Position numbers and translations under genes: made by a program
Notes under the pieces: model-generated
Database searches by the model: none
The model's input: only the letters and a program-made list of their open reading frames with translations
Told to the model about the DNA's origin: nothing
Source: Enterococcus pallens ATCC BAA-351
GTDB lineage: Bacteria; Bacillota; Bacilli; Lactobacillales; Enterococcaceae
Assembly (NCBI RefSeq): GCF_000407485.1
Contig: NZ_ASWD01000007.1
Coordinates: 1-64,000, forward strand
Length of the DNA stretch: 64,000 nt
Direction of reading: 5' to 3'
Part shown: positions 19,727 to 30,176 of the stretch, piece by piece
Layout: every line of letters begins with the position of its first letter
Position numbering within the stretch: position 1 is the stretch's first letter

Positions 19727-19951
19727 TTACGCTGGATACTCCAGCTCCATTTGATTAGAAATGTCCTCATACTTTACTAATAGTCTATTTTGCAATTCAA
19801 TCACTTTTGTACGATCAATTGGATCATAAGTAAGTACATTAATTAAAGCAGTATTGGTATATAGCTGTTCTACTACTCCTACTACTTCTTTTTCCAAGCC
19901 AATAGCTTTGCATAAATAAGTACCACCAATCTCAATATTTTCCATTTCCAT
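19727..19951 (-). CDS. small conserved-looking cytoplasmic protein, unknown function
   Basis: 74-residue soluble acidic protein. The pattern IEIGGTYLCKAIGLEKEVVGVVEQLYTNTALINV suggests a small SH3-like or KOW-like beta barrel of the DUF2187 kind, but I do not recognise it firmly. The end is ELEYPA. A GGAGGAT ribosome site precedes the ATG, and it has its own terminator, so it is probably a real single-gene unit. Confidence 0.6.
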   Translation of the reverse strand: MEMENIEIGGTYLCKAIGLEKEVVGVVEQLYTNTALINVLTYDPIDRTKVIELQNRLLVKYEDISNQMELEYPA

Positions 19952-20209
19952 CCTCCTTCTTTCTCATGTTTTTATAATAACATAAGAACTTTCTAATGAA
20001 AACGGTTTTTAAGTGGTTTTTTTCTAAAAATATCGATGATAGATAAAGAACACTTGATATATAACAAACTAAAAATTCGATTACACTCGTTATATTTCGT
20101 CTAAACGCTATATTTCATCGATATCTTGGTTGCCATTTATGTATGAAATATTTAATCAATAACTTCCATTTATATCATTCTATTTATTATCAGATAATTT
20201 CTCATTATA
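19952..20209. other. AT-rich intergenic region with a short direct repeat
   Basis: No gene is visible. Two 14-base near-copies, CGTTATATTTCGTC (20088) and CGCTATATTTCATC (20106), lie 18 bases apart, nearly two helix turns. They could be operator half-sites for the minus-strand 74-residue gene, but there is no match to a known box. Confidence 0.4.
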
Positions 20210-20212
20210 AAA

Positions 20213-20260
20213 AAAGTACATTGAGTCATCTGGTAAAAACCAGATAACTCAATGTACTTT
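20213..20260 (-). terminator. pgi terminator
   Basis: Long stem AGTACATTGAGTTATCTGGT / ACCAGATGACTCAATGTACT (one mismatch) followed by T residues on the minus strand, 13 bases after pgi. Confidence 0.92.
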
Positions 20261-20272
20261 ACTTAATGTTAA

Positions 20273-21619
20273 TTACAGACGTTCGTTCAATTCTTTAGCT
20301 AAATCTTCAAAGCCCGGTTTGCCAAGTAGCGCAAACATATTCTTTTTGTAGGCTTCTACACCTGGTTGATCAAATGGGTTAACACCCAATAAGTAGCCAG
20401 AAATCCCCACAGCGATTTCAAAAAAGTACATTGCATAGCCTAAAGTATATTCATCCATTGTTGGGATGTTTAATACTAGGTTTGGAACTCCGCCATCTGT
20501 ATGTGCTAGAAGCGTTCCTTCGTATGCTTTCGTGTTAACGAAATCAACGTCTTTTCCTTCTAAGTAGCCTAATCCATCAAGATCAGATTCTTGACTAGGG
20601 ATTGAAACTGATTTGCGAGGTTTTTCAACCTTCACGATGGTTTCGAAAATATTGCGGCGGCCTTCTTGAATGTACTGACCAAATGAGTGCAAGTCAGTTG
20701 AGAAGTTAGCACTTGAAGGATAAATGCCTTTCAAGTCTTTTCCTTCAGATTCGCCGTATAATTGTTTCCACCATTCATTGAAGTATTGCATACCTGGTTC
20801 GTAGTTTACTAAAATTTCAGTTACTTTGCCTTTACGATATAGCAAATTACGCATTGCTGCATATTGGTAAGCTTCATTTTCATCCAAGTTGTCACTTGAG
20901 TAAGCATCACGAGCATCTGCTGCACCTTGCATTAAGGCATCAATGTCTGCTCCGCTAGCAGCGATTGGTAATAATCCAACAGCTGTTAAAACAGAGAAAC
21001 GTCCGCCAACATCATCAGGAATAACAAATGTTTCCCAACCAGCTGCGTCTGCTTCGGTTTTTACAGCCCCACGCGCTTTATCAGTTGTAGCATAGATACG
21101 TTTGTTTGCTTCTTCTTCACCGTATTTCTTCACTAACAATTCTTTAAAGACACGGAAAGCAATTGCTGGCTCGGTTGTAGTACCAGATTTAGAAATGACA
21201 TTGACTGAGAAATCACGGTCACCAATCACTTCAATTAAATCAGCAATGTAGGTTGAGCTGATTGAGTTTCCTGCGAAAAATACTTGCGGTGCTTTGCGAT
21301 CTTCTTTGTCCAATACATTGAAAAATGTTTGATGCAAGAATTCAATCGCGGCACGAGCTCCTAAGTATGATCCGCCAATACCAATAACTACTAATACTTC
21401 AGAATCAGATTGAATTTTTTCTGCTGCTTTTTTGATGCGAGCAAATTCATCTTTATCGTAGTTAACTGGCAAATCGATCCAACCTAGGTAGTCGTTACCA
21501 GCACCAGTTCCTTCACGTAATTCTTTGTGGGCCAAGGCAACTTGACCTTTGATGTACTCCATTTCGTGTTCATTGACAAATGGAGCGACTTTCGAATAAT
21601 CGAAACGAATGTGTGACAT
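20273..21619 (-). CDS. pgi: glucose-6-phosphate isomerase
   Basis: Interconverts glucose 6-phosphate and fructose 6-phosphate. 448 residues, the short bacterial form. Sugar-phosphate-binding motifs [14 protein letters not shown] and [14 protein letters not shown] and the active-site segment [16 protein letters not shown] are intact. The start at 21619 has GGAGGAAAAAA before ATG. It lies 93 bases after gdhA on the same strand and may be partly co-transcribed. It has its own strong terminator. Confidence 0.97.
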   Translation of the reverse strand: MSHIRFDYSKVAPFVNEHEMEYIKGQVALAHKELREGTGAGNDYLGWIDLPVNYDKDEFARIKKAAEKIQSDSEVLVVIGIGGSYLGARAAIEFLHQTFFNVLDKEDRKAPQVFFAGNSISSTYIADLIEVIGDRDFSVNVISKSGTTTEPAIAFRVFKELLVKKYGEEEANKRIYATTDKARGAVKTEADAAGWETFVIPDDVGGRFSVLTAVGLLPIAASGADIDALMQGAADARDAYSSDNLDENEAYQYAAMRNLLYRKGKVTEILVNYEPGMQYFNEWWKQLYGESEGKDLKGIYPSSANFSTDLHSFGQYIQEGRRNIFETIVKVEKPRKSVSIPSQESDLDGLGYLEGKDVDFVNTKAYEGTLLAHTDGGVPNLVLNIPTMDEYTLGYAMYFFEIAVGISGYLLGVNPFDQPGVEAYKKNMFALLGKPGFEDLAKELNERL

Positions 21620-21712
21620 GCTTTTTTTCCTCCTTGAAAATCACTTCGTACAGGTAATACTTTACGTTTCTTTTGGTTTTTTTTCAAGTCTGAACCTTTA
21701 AATATTTTAGGA

Positions 21713-23080
<1,368 letters not shown>

Positions 23081-23151
23081 TCATATTTTACATCATTTTC
23101 TCATAGAAGTGTTGGAAAATTCATGATAAACTTTGCAACGAGGTGAAAAAA

Positions 23152-24408
23152 ATGGAAAAACAAGCAGATGTGATCGTGGTAGGCGGAGGAAATGCAGGCA
23201 TGATGGCAGCTATAGCAGCAGCATCCAACGGCTCAAGAGTCATACTATTTGATAAAAATAAACGTTTGGGAAAAAAATTACTTATGACTGGGGGAGGACG
23301 CTGCAATGTGACCAATAACCGACCTGTCGAGGATTTAATTCAACATATACCTGGCAATGGGCGTTTTCTTTATAGCACCTTTTCGCAATTTAATAATGAA
23401 GATATTATGCGTTTTTTTGCTGAACGAGGTATTGCTCTAAAGGAAGAAGATCATGGACGAATTTTTCCCACGACTAATAAATCGAAAACAATCGTGGATG
23501 GTCTTAGAAATGAGTTGGAGCAGCTGAATGTGACGATTGCATACCAGACAACCGTTGATAAAATCATTCACGACCAGAAAAAAGTCACTGGTGTTCGAAC
23601 TTCTGAAGGCGACTACTCAGCCAAAAGCGTTGTTTTAGCCACTGGCGGATTAACTTACCCTTCAACTGGAGCGACTGGGGATGGGTATCGCTTAGCTAAA
23701 CAAGTTGGGCATCATGTAACTCCTTTATACCCTACAGAATCGCCGGTTTTGCTAGATGAGGATTTCATTCAAGACAAAGAATTACAAGGTCTTTCCTTAC
23801 GGGATGTTCGTTTGAGTGTTTTAAATGAAGAAGGAAAAGTAGTTACTGCTCATGAAATGGATTTATTGTTTACCCATTTCGGCGTATCTGGACCAGCGGC
23901 GTTGCGTTGTTCTAGTTTTATTAATCAACTGCTAAAGCATCAGAAAAAAGTTACCTTAATGCTAGATTGCTTACCAAACGCTAGTAAAGAAGAATTGATT
24001 CAGCAGTTGGAGAATCAGCTGCTGCATTCAACAAAGCAAGTCAAAAATGCGCTTAACGGAATTTTGCCAGAGCGGCTGTTGAACTACTTCTTAAAAGAGT
24101 TGGGTATTAGTGAATTGCCAGCTAACCAATTAGTAAAAACAAAAATAGAAGCTTTAGCGGATTTATGCAAGAACTGGAGATTAACTGCTAAAGGAACCTT
24201 TGGCTTGGAGAAGTCCTTTGTTACAGGAGGTGGAATTGAGTTGAAGGAAATTTCTCCAAAAACAATGGAAAGCAAAAAAATCACCGGCCTGTTTTTTGCC
24301 GGTGAATTACTGGATATTAATGGATACACTGGCGGGTTCAATATTACTAGCGCCTTTTGTACTGGCTATGTTGCCGGAACCCATGCAGCTTATCAGGCTT
24401 TTGCCTAA
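23152..24408 (+). CDS. FAD-dependent oxidoreductase, BaiN/YhiN (HI0933) family
   Basis: 418-residue flavoprotein. The N-terminal Rossmann motif is VVGGGNAGMMAAIAAA, then the family signature LMTGGGRCNVTNN, the second FAD contact VLATGGLTYPSTGATGDGY, and the C-terminal TGGFNITSAFCTGYVAG. The family includes BaiN, named for bile-acid metabolism, but that role rests on little and the substrate is unknown. The start at 23152 has GAGGTG six bases before it. It is divergent from gdhA and its 3' end overlaps the converging gene by 4 bases. Confidence 0.88.
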   Translation: MEKQADVIVVGGGNAGMMAAIAAASNGSRVILFDKNKRLGKKLLMTGGGRCNVTNNRPVEDLIQHIPGNGRFLYSTFSQFNNEDIMRFFAERGIALKEEDHGRIFPTTNKSKTIVDGLRNELEQLNVTIAYQTTVDKIIHDQKKVTGVRTSEGDYSAKSVVLATGGLTYPSTGATGDGYRLAKQVGHHVTPLYPTESPVLLDEDFIQDKELQGLSLRDVRLSVLNEEGKVVTAHEMDLLFTHFGVSGPAALRCSSFINQLLKHQKKVTLMLDCLPNASKEELIQQLENQLLHSTKQVKNALNGILPERLLNYFLKELGISELPANQLVKTKIEALADLCKNWRLTAKGTFGLEKSFVTGGGIELKEISPKTMESKKITGLFFAGELLDINGYTGGFNITSAFCTGYVAGTHAAYQAFA

Positions 24409-24893
24409 TCTTTTACCAGCGGAACAAGCTGCCCTTTGGTCAATGTTAAAATGGCTGAAGGGGCCAGCTCCATCTGCAATCCGCGACGACCAGCAGAAAC
24501 CGCGATCTTTTCAAACTTATCAGCTGATTCATCTAAAAAGGTTGGAAACAGCTTTTTCATTCCTACCGGTGAGCAACCACCACGAATATAGCCGGTTGTC
24601 TCTTCTAAATCTCGCAAATGCAGCATCTCAACCTTTTTATTGCCGCTTACCTTGGCAATCTTTTTCAAATCCAGCTCATGATTGCTGGGAATCACCGCCA
24701 CAACTGGACCTGTTTTATTTCCCACCGCCACCAGCGTTTTAAAAATGCGTGCTGGCTCCATGCCTACCTGTTCCGCCACATGCCCAGCACCTAAATCATC
24801 TTCACTCCATTGATATTCGTGTTCAATGTAGTCAAACTTTCTTTGTTCCACTAAGCGGATTGCATTGGTCTTCGTGATTTTTTTCTTTGCCAT
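24405..24893 (-). CDS. ebsC: Cys-tRNA(Pro)/Cys-tRNA(Cys) deacylase, YbaK/EbsC family
   Basis: 162-residue trans-editing enzyme that hydrolyses mischarged Cys-tRNA(Pro). The YbaK fold motifs KTLVAVGNKTGPVVAVIPS and the catalytic-pocket segment RGGCSPVGMKKLFPTF are present. In enterococci this family is called EbsC. Starting at ATG 24893 gives AAGGAGGT seven bases upstream; the GTG at 24902 would lie within that site. It converges on the flavoprotein gene with a 4-base overlap and no room for a terminator between. Confidence 0.9.
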   Translation of the reverse strand: MAKKKITKTNAIRLVEQRKFDYIEHEYQWSEDDLGAGHVAEQVGMEPARIFKTLVAVGNKTGPVVAVIPSNHELDLKKIAKVSGNKKVEMLHLRDLEETTGYIRGGCSPVGMKKLFPTFLDESADKFEKIAVSAGRRGLQMELAPSAILTLTKGQLVPLVKD

Positions 24894-24944
24894 TTCTCCC
24901 ACCTCCTTAAAAGCATATCAAAGAACTGCAGGTTAGACAATTCA

Positions 24945-24983
24945 AAAAAGAACGTCTTGCACTTATCGTCAAAACGTTCCTTA
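24945..24983 (-). terminator. aroD terminator
   Basis: AACGTTTTG / CAAGACGTT stem with a 10-base loop followed by CTTTTTT on the minus strand, just past the aroD stop. Confidence 0.75.
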
Positions 24984-24986
24984 ACT

Positions 24987-25754
24987 TCAGCTGAATTCTG
25001 CCAAGATAGCAGCCAGCTTTTCTACTTCAATCTGACCCTCAGCAGAAGAATGCCCCGGCAGACAGCCATAAGTCATGCAAGAGCCGTCTAAATACCCAGC
25101 AACTCGGGAAAGCTTGCCCAGTTTACCAATCGATACGGTAATCGTCGGAAGTGTAACAAAGGTTTGCGCCTTCATAGTCATTTCCATTAAGCGAATAACA
25201 TCCCCCTCATTATCAGGGACAACCACAATTTTTGCTATATCTGCGCCCCAATGCTCCATCATGTTTAGGCGGAAAAGCAGCACAGCGTTTTCTGGCGTTC
25301 CTTGATAATTGTGATCACTTAAAATTACTTTAGTATCCAATGCCTGCATCCATTTTATGAAAGTCGAACCTAACTTATCTACGTGGCTTAATTCAATATC
25401 AGCAATATCAATCGCCCTAGAAGAAACTGCAAACTCGTTAATACGACGATATTCCCGCAAAGTCAACTCAACTTGACCGCCTTCTGGTTTGGTACGGAGA
25501 TTAAAAATTAACGGAATTTCCCGCAGCTCATCTCGTAAAGCCAGTAAAGTGATCAATAATTCTTCATCATCTAAAATATCCTTGTAATAATCAGCCCGCC
25601 ACTCAATCACATCAGCATGCTTTTTGGCCTGACTAGCCTGCTCAATAATCTCATCAAAGGTAGTGCCAATTAACGGGACACATATTTTCGGTTTTCCCGC
25701 ATCAAAGCGGACATTTCTCACTTGTACATCCATCATCGTCATCGTCTCCATCAC
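24987..25754 (-). CDS. aroD: 3-dehydroquinate dehydratase, type I
   Basis: Dehydrates 3-dehydroquinate to 3-dehydroshikimate in the shikimate pathway. 255 residues. The general-base His is in LSDHNYQGTP and the Schiff-base Lys in DIAKIVVVPD; the N-terminal substrate contact EWRADYYKD is also present. Several clustered ATG codons leave the start open by up to 8 residues. It overlaps the methyltransferase gene by 4 bases, so the two are coupled in one transcript though unrelated in function. Confidence 0.95.
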   Translation of the reverse strand: MMETMTMMDVQVRNVRFDAGKPKICVPLIGTTFDEIIEQASQAKKHADVIEWRADYYKDILDDEELLITLLALRDELREIPLIFNLRTKPEGGQVELTLREYRRINEFAVSSRAIDIADIELSHVDKLGSTFIKWMQALDTKVILSDHNYQGTPENAVLLFRLNMMEHWGADIAKIVVVPDNEGDVIRLMEMTMKAQTFVTLPTITVSIGKLGKLSRVAGYLDGSCMTYGCLPGHSSAEGQIEVEKLAAILAEFS

Positions 25755-26923
25755 CGTTTTTGAATTTCATATAATAAGACTTTTAAATAATTGCTTTCAG
25801 CCAATTGTTCAATTACTGGAAAATCCGCCGGCAAGCGATAGCTTTCCTTTAAATGATAACTGACTTTTCGTTCCTTAAACACTTGTTCAATGGCCAATTG
25901 AAATTTTTCAATGGCATAATTTGAAGCATTTGTAGAAGCAATAATTGTGCCTTTTGAAGCTAAAATATCTAAACTGCCTTCAATTAGTCGTCCGTAATCC
26001 TTTAAAACGGAAAAAGTTTTCTTTTTATTTCTGGCAAAGCTGGGCGGATCTAAAACAATCAGATCGTACTGCAATTCTTTTCTGGCAGCATAACGGAAAT
26101 ACTCAAAGGTATCCATCACAACAATTCTGTTTTGATCCAGTGAGAGTCCATTAACTTCAAATTGTTCTTTAGTTTTCGGAAAGCTGCGTTGCGCTAAATC
26201 AACACTAGTTGTTTCTACAGCACCACCGTAAGCTGCAGCTACTGAAAATGCGCCAGTATAACTAAACATGTTCAAAACCCTTTTGCCTATAGCCTCTCCC
26301 TCGACCAAGCGTCCTCTAACCTCTTTTTGGTCCAAGAAAATCCCCGTCATATAGCCTTCATCTAAATAGGTAGCATATTTAACTCCATTTTCCAAAACCA
26401 ATAATGGCTCGTGAGGTTTTTCACCTGATACCCAATGACTTTCAGGCCGTTCACTAGAAAAGCGAATCTTTTCCACCATTCCCTTGGGATGAAGAATCTT
26501 CTGCAAACAGTCTGTCAGCATTCGGCGAAAATGATAAATTGTCTCGTTATACCAGGAAACAACTAAATAACCATCGTAATAATCAACCGTTATTCCGCCT
26601 AAGCCATCTCCTTCGCCATTAAACAGGCGGAAAGCAGTGGTCGTTTCATCGGAAAAGAAAAATTGACGACGATCAACCGCTTGTTGGAATAGCTGCTCAA
26701 AAAAGGCCGGCTCCATTGCTGCTTGTGAATAATCAACCACCCAACCAATGCCTTTGTTTTGTTTGCCTAAGTAGCCAGTTGCTATATATTTCCCTTGTTT
26801 ATCGACAAATTCGACCCATTCTTTTGGTAAGTCTTTATCGTTTTTCTTTAAGTCTTCTTTTTGAATTAATGGAATTCCGCGACGAATTTTCTTCGCTGCT
26901 TGATCTTTTATTTCTACACGCAC
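25751..26923 (-). CDS. 23S rRNA cytosine-C5 methyltransferase, RlmI-like
   Basis: 390-residue SAM-dependent methyltransferase. An N-terminal PUA domain (KKIRRGIPLIQKEDL) is followed by an EEHEE-like central domain and the Rossmann methylase with NMFSYTGAFSVAA (SAM loop), MDTFEYF and LDPPSFARNKK. It resembles RlmI, which makes m5C1962 in 23S rRNA, and B. subtilis YwbD. The rRNA target is inferred. First gene of the aroD operon. Confidence 0.88.
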   Translation of the reverse strand: MRVEIKDQAAKKIRRGIPLIQKEDLKKNDKDLPKEWVEFVDKQGKYIATGYLGKQNKGIGWVVDYSQAAMEPAFFEQLFQQAVDRRQFFFSDETTTAFRLFNGEGDGLGGITVDYYDGYLVVSWYNETIYHFRRMLTDCLQKILHPKGMVEKIRFSSERPESHWVSGEKPHEPLLVLENGVKYATYLDEGYMTGIFLDQKEVRGRLVEGEAIGKRVLNMFSYTGAFSVAAAYGGAVETTSVDLAQRSFPKTKEQFEVNGLSLDQNRIVVMDTFEYFRYAARKELQYDLIVLDPPSFARNKKKTFSVLKDYGRLIEGSLDILASKGTIIASTNASNYAIEKFQLAIEQVFKERKVSYHLKESYRLPADFPVIEQLAESNYLKVLLYEIQKR

Positions 26924-27023
26924 ATTTAATCCCTGCTTTCTTACTTAATAGTATAGCAAAGAAATCGCTCTTATTGTGCTTATAAAGTTTTTTTAAATAT
27001 CATTTCTTCAGCTTTAGGAAAGA

Positions 27024-27052
27024 TTGACGTACCCCCTCTGAGCAGGTAGAAT
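27024..27052 (+). promoter_or_regulatory. ltaS promoter (TTGACG-17-TAGAAT)
   Basis: TTGACG (27024-27029), 17 bases, TAGAAT (27047-27052). The TTG start of ltaS follows 60 bases later. The leader holds a small imperfect palindrome GTGAACATAATTCAC. Confidence 0.75.
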
Positions 27053-27111
27053 GACAAGGAGTGAACATAATTCACATTCTGACACTTCTTCTATAGAAAG
27101 GAAGTCATTCA

Positions 27112-29238
27112 TTGAAAAACTTAAAATCACCCACTTTTTTAAATAAGCGTTTAGGCTTTTACGCTTTATTAACATTTCTACTGTGGGCGAAAAGCATCTT
27201 TGCTTACTTATTCGAATTTAACTTAGGGATTGAAAGTCTTCGTCAATACTTCATTTTATTTCTGAACCCAATTGCTACGACAATGTTCTTATTGTCGATT
27301 GCGTTATATGTAAGAAGACCTAAAGCAGCCTATCGAACCATGCTGTTCATCTATGCTTTAGCAACTATTCTGTTGTTCTCTAACGTAGTATACTACCGAG
27401 AATTTACTGACTTCATCACCGTTAATACCTTATTAGGTGCTGGAAAAGTTGCCAGCGGTTTGGGAGAAAGCGCAATTCGTTTGTTCCGTCCATATGACCT
27501 GCTGTTTGTCTTAGACTTAGTGGTTCTTCCGATTTTACTTTGGAAAAAAGTGATCAAGCGGGAGGAACGTCCGGTTCGAGCTCGGATGGCCTTTGCTATG
27601 ACAGCCTTGTCTGTGATGGTTTTCTCAGCTAACCTATTTTTAGCAGAAGCAGATCGTCCCGAATTGTTAACTCGGACTTTCTCACGGGATTACTTGATTA
27701 AGTACTTAGGGGTTAACGCCTTTACAGCCTACGATGGAATTCAAACGTATAAAACCAATCAGGTTCGTGCAGAAGCTAGTCCTAATGATTTAACGGAAGT
27801 AGAATCTTACGTGAAGAATCATTATGCTGCGCCTAACGATGAGCTTTATGGTATTGCCAAGGATAAAAATGTTATCTACATTCACTTGGAAAGCTTCCAA
27901 CAATTCTTAATTGATTACAAGTTGACTGACGAAAATGGTCAAGAACATGAAGTAACACCATTTATTAATAGTATCTTCCATCAAAACAGCACCTTCAGTT
28001 TCGACAACTTTTTCCATCAGGTAAAAGCTGGCAAGACCTCCGATGCTGAAACTTTGCTGGAGAACTCATTGTTTGGATTGAACCAAGGTTCCTTGTTCAC
28101 CCAACTAGGTGGCAAGAACACCTTCCAGGCAGCTCCTGATATTTTGAAACAGGAAGCTGGTTATACTAGTGCTGCCTTCCACGGAAACTCTGGTAACTTC
28201 TGGAACCGTACTGAAACTTACAAACGTTTTGGTTATGACTACTTCTTTGATTCTTCTTATTATGATGTCAATGAAGATAACTCATTCCAATATGGTCTGC
28301 ATGACAAACCTTTCTTCCAGCAATCTGTGAAGTATCTGGAACGTTTGCAGCAGCCTTTCTACTCTAAGTTTATTGCAGTGTCAAACCACTATCCATATAG
28401 TGAGTTTCAAAATGATGAAGCTGGTTTCCCAATGGCTAACACTGATGATGAAACCATTAACGGTTATTTTGCTACTGCCAACTATTTAGACAAAGCGGTT
28501 GAAGAATTCTTTAACTACTTAAAAGCAAGCGGCTTGTACGAAAACTCAGTGATCGTAATGTATGGTGACCACTATGGTATCTCTACTTCTCGAAATTCTG
28601 AATTGGCACCATTGCTTGGAAAAACCAAAGAGTCTTGGACGAATTTTGACAATGCTCAAATGCAGCGAGTTCCTTACATGATTCATATTCCAGGTCAAGA
28701 AAACGGCGGTATTAACCATACGTATGGTGGTGAAGTCGATGCCCTGCCTACGCTATTGCATTTACTGGGAATTGATTCAAGTAAATATATTCAATTAGGA
28801 CAAGATTTGTTGTCACCAGAAAATGATCAGCTCGTTGCTTTCCGCAGCGGTGATTATGTAACACCTGATTACACTTACTACGGCGGTAGTCTTTATGATA
28901 ACCACACTGGCTTTATGGTGACTGCACCAGATGAAAACCTGCAAGCTAAAGCTGACGGTTGGAAGCAAGCAGTAAGTGATCAATTGAGTACCTCAGATGA
29001 TATAAACAATGGTGATCTTTTGCGATTCTATACCGGAAGCGGCATGGAAACCATCGATCCAAGTGATTATGACTACAAAAATGGGTTGCAGCAGCTTCAG
29101 AAAACTGAAAGTAAACTGGGGGATAAATCAACCAGTGTTTACAGCAAGCTGGGAACCTCAACTGAAAATCTGTACAATACTCAAACATACAAGCAGTATC
29201 ATAGTACAGAGGAATCAGCAACACCGGTACAAGAGTAA
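27112..29238 (+). CDS. ltaS: lipoteichoic acid synthase
   Basis: Polymerises glycerol phosphate from phosphatidylglycerol onto a glycolipid anchor at the outer face of the membrane. 708 residues: about five N-terminal membrane helices (to about residue 190), then an extracellular sulfatase-fold domain. The catalytic Thr is in KAGKTSDAETLLENS and metal ligands in YIHLESFQQF and MYGDHYGIS. The C-terminal tail (about 620-708) is Ser/Thr/Gln-rich. The start is TTG with AAAGGAAG before it. Gene symbol by family; enterococci carry two such enzymes. Confidence 0.92.
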   Translation: MKNLKSPTFLNKRLGFYALLTFLLWAKSIFAYLFEFNLGIESLRQYFILFLNPIATTMFLLSIALYVRRPKAAYRTMLFIYALATILLFSNVVYYREFTDFITVNTLLGAGKVASGLGESAIRLFRPYDLLFVLDLVVLPILLWKKVIKREERPVRARMAFAMTALSVMVFSANLFLAEADRPELLTRTFSRDYLIKYLGVNAFTAYDGIQTYKTNQVRAEASPNDLTEVESYVKNHYAAPNDELYGIAKDKNVIYIHLESFQQFLIDYKLTDENGQEHEVTPFINSIFHQNSTFSFDNFFHQVKAGKTSDAETLLENSLFGLNQGSLFTQLGGKNTFQAAPDILKQEAGYTSAAFHGNSGNFWNRTETYKRFGYDYFFDSSYYDVNEDNSFQYGLHDKPFFQQSVKYLERLQQPFYSKFIAVSNHYPYSEFQNDEAGFPMANTDDETINGYFATANYLDKAVEEFFNYLKASGLYENSVIVMYGDHYGISTSRNSELAPLLGKTKESWTNFDNAQMQRVPYMIHIPGQENGGINHTYGGEVDALPTLLHLLGIDSSKYIQLGQDLLSPENDQLVAFRSGDYVTPDYTYYGGSLYDNHTGFMVTAPDENLQAKADGWKQAVSDQLSTSDDINNGDLLRFYTGSGMETIDPSDYDYKNGLQQLQKTESKLGDKSTSVYSKLGTSTENLYNTQTYKQYHSTEESATPVQE

Positions 29239-29242
29239 TTCC

Positions 29243-29277
29243 AAACCATCTAGTGATTTCACTAGATGGTTTTTTTA
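29243..29277 (+). terminator. ltaS terminator
   Basis: Perfect 13-bp stem AAACCATCTAGTG / CACTAGATGGTTT with TTTTTTT; directly after the stop. Confidence 0.93.
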
Positions 29278-29385
29278 TCTAGAACTTATTATGTCTTTTG
29301 CAAACAAAAAAAGTGTCGCATTTTCTTAGAGACTTCATACTTCTTTCAAATTCACTTTTTATACTAGTAGTGTGAGGTGAGATGC

Positions 29386-30054
29386 ATGAGTTCCATACAA
29401 ACAGCTTTGAGTGGTCTTTCAAAAAGCAAACTTGTTTTCTATTTATCTTTTGCTTTTGCCAGCATCGCTTTATTTGCATTAACAACATTACTTTTACTAT
29501 ATTCAATGATTTCACAATTGCATTCTAGTTTGATAACCTATGATATCCAGTTGTTTACTTCCGGCGAAGTGCAGGAAATTCAATCCTTTTACGTGAACTG
29601 GTTTATGTATAGTTGTCTTGGAATATTAATTGTTTTGTTTTTCAGTTTTGTGTTCCTTTTTATCAAGCGTGGGAATGTGATCAGTTATTTGACGTTAAAT
29701 CCCCTTGTATTTACTCTTCGTGTATTGTTTATTTTATTGTTGGCCTTTGTCTTTTTAATGGCCTTGTTCGTAATCTTTGAATCTAGCTACCAACAAATTT
29801 TACAGCGCTTTTATCAATACAGCTTGGATAAATTTAATGACTTGCCGAATTTTGTCTTAAGCAACGGCGACAGCGGCTTTGCCTTTTCTGTTAGATGGCC
29901 TCTTTCATTGGATATTTCTTCCAGAACCTTTTTTCAGCTGTTTATGAGTTCTTTAGTAAAAGCAGCGGGTCTGCTAACCATCTTAGTGCTCCCTGTCAGT
30001 CTTTTCTTCCGATTATTGATCAAAAAACGCCAACTTAGGAGTGTTCGTGACTAA
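29386..30054 (+). CDS. integral membrane protein, TIGR01906/DUF1461-like
   Basis: 222-residue protein with about four membrane helices (residues ~18-43, 70-95, 108-135, 190-212) and a large extracellular loop between helices 3 and 4. Length and layout resemble the TIGR01906/DUF1461 family of lactic-acid bacteria, whose function is unknown; the match is by eye only. The ATG at 29386 follows GAGGTGAG. Monocistronic, with a terminator overlapping its last codons. Confidence 0.65.
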   Translation: MSSIQTALSGLSKSKLVFYLSFAFASIALFALTTLLLLYSMISQLHSSLITYDIQLFTSGEVQEIQSFYVNWFMYSCLGILIVLFFSFVFLFIKRGNVISYLTLNPLVFTLRVLFILLLAFVFLMALFVIFESSYQQILQRFYQYSLDKFNDLPNFVLSNGDSGFAFSVRWPLSLDISSRTFFQLFMSSLVKAAGLLTILVLPVSLFFRLLIKKRQLRSVRD

Positions 30055-30080
30055 AACACGAACATTCTTATTTTTTTTGT
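30041..30080 (+). terminator. terminator of the membrane-protein gene
   Basis: GTGTTCGTG / CACGAACA stem followed by TTCTTATTTTTTTTG. Confidence 0.85.
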
Positions 30081-30100
30081 TCATTTCATTCTACTTTTGG

Positions 30101-30129
30101 TTGAAATACTGAGCCAGATTACATATAAT
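30101..30129 (+). promoter_or_regulatory. promoter of the purine permease (TTGAAA-17-TATAAT)
   Basis: TTGAAA (30101-30106), 17 bases, TATAAT (30124-30129). Only about 40 transcribed bases precede the gene, too few for a purine riboswitch. Confidence 0.78.
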
Positions 30130-30176
30130 CGGAAAGTATTCATTATTACTAATTTATTTAAGGAGCGTTTATTCTG

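Noticed and set aside
28946-29224. minus-strand open frame within ltaS
   Set aside because: Fully antisense to the conserved C-terminal part of ltaS, without a start site.
30055-30176. possible purine riboswitch before the PbuG-like permease
   Set aside because: ATATAATC is present as in purine aptamers, but it is the -10 of the promoter, and only about 40 bases remain before the start; the conserved aptamer loops are missing.
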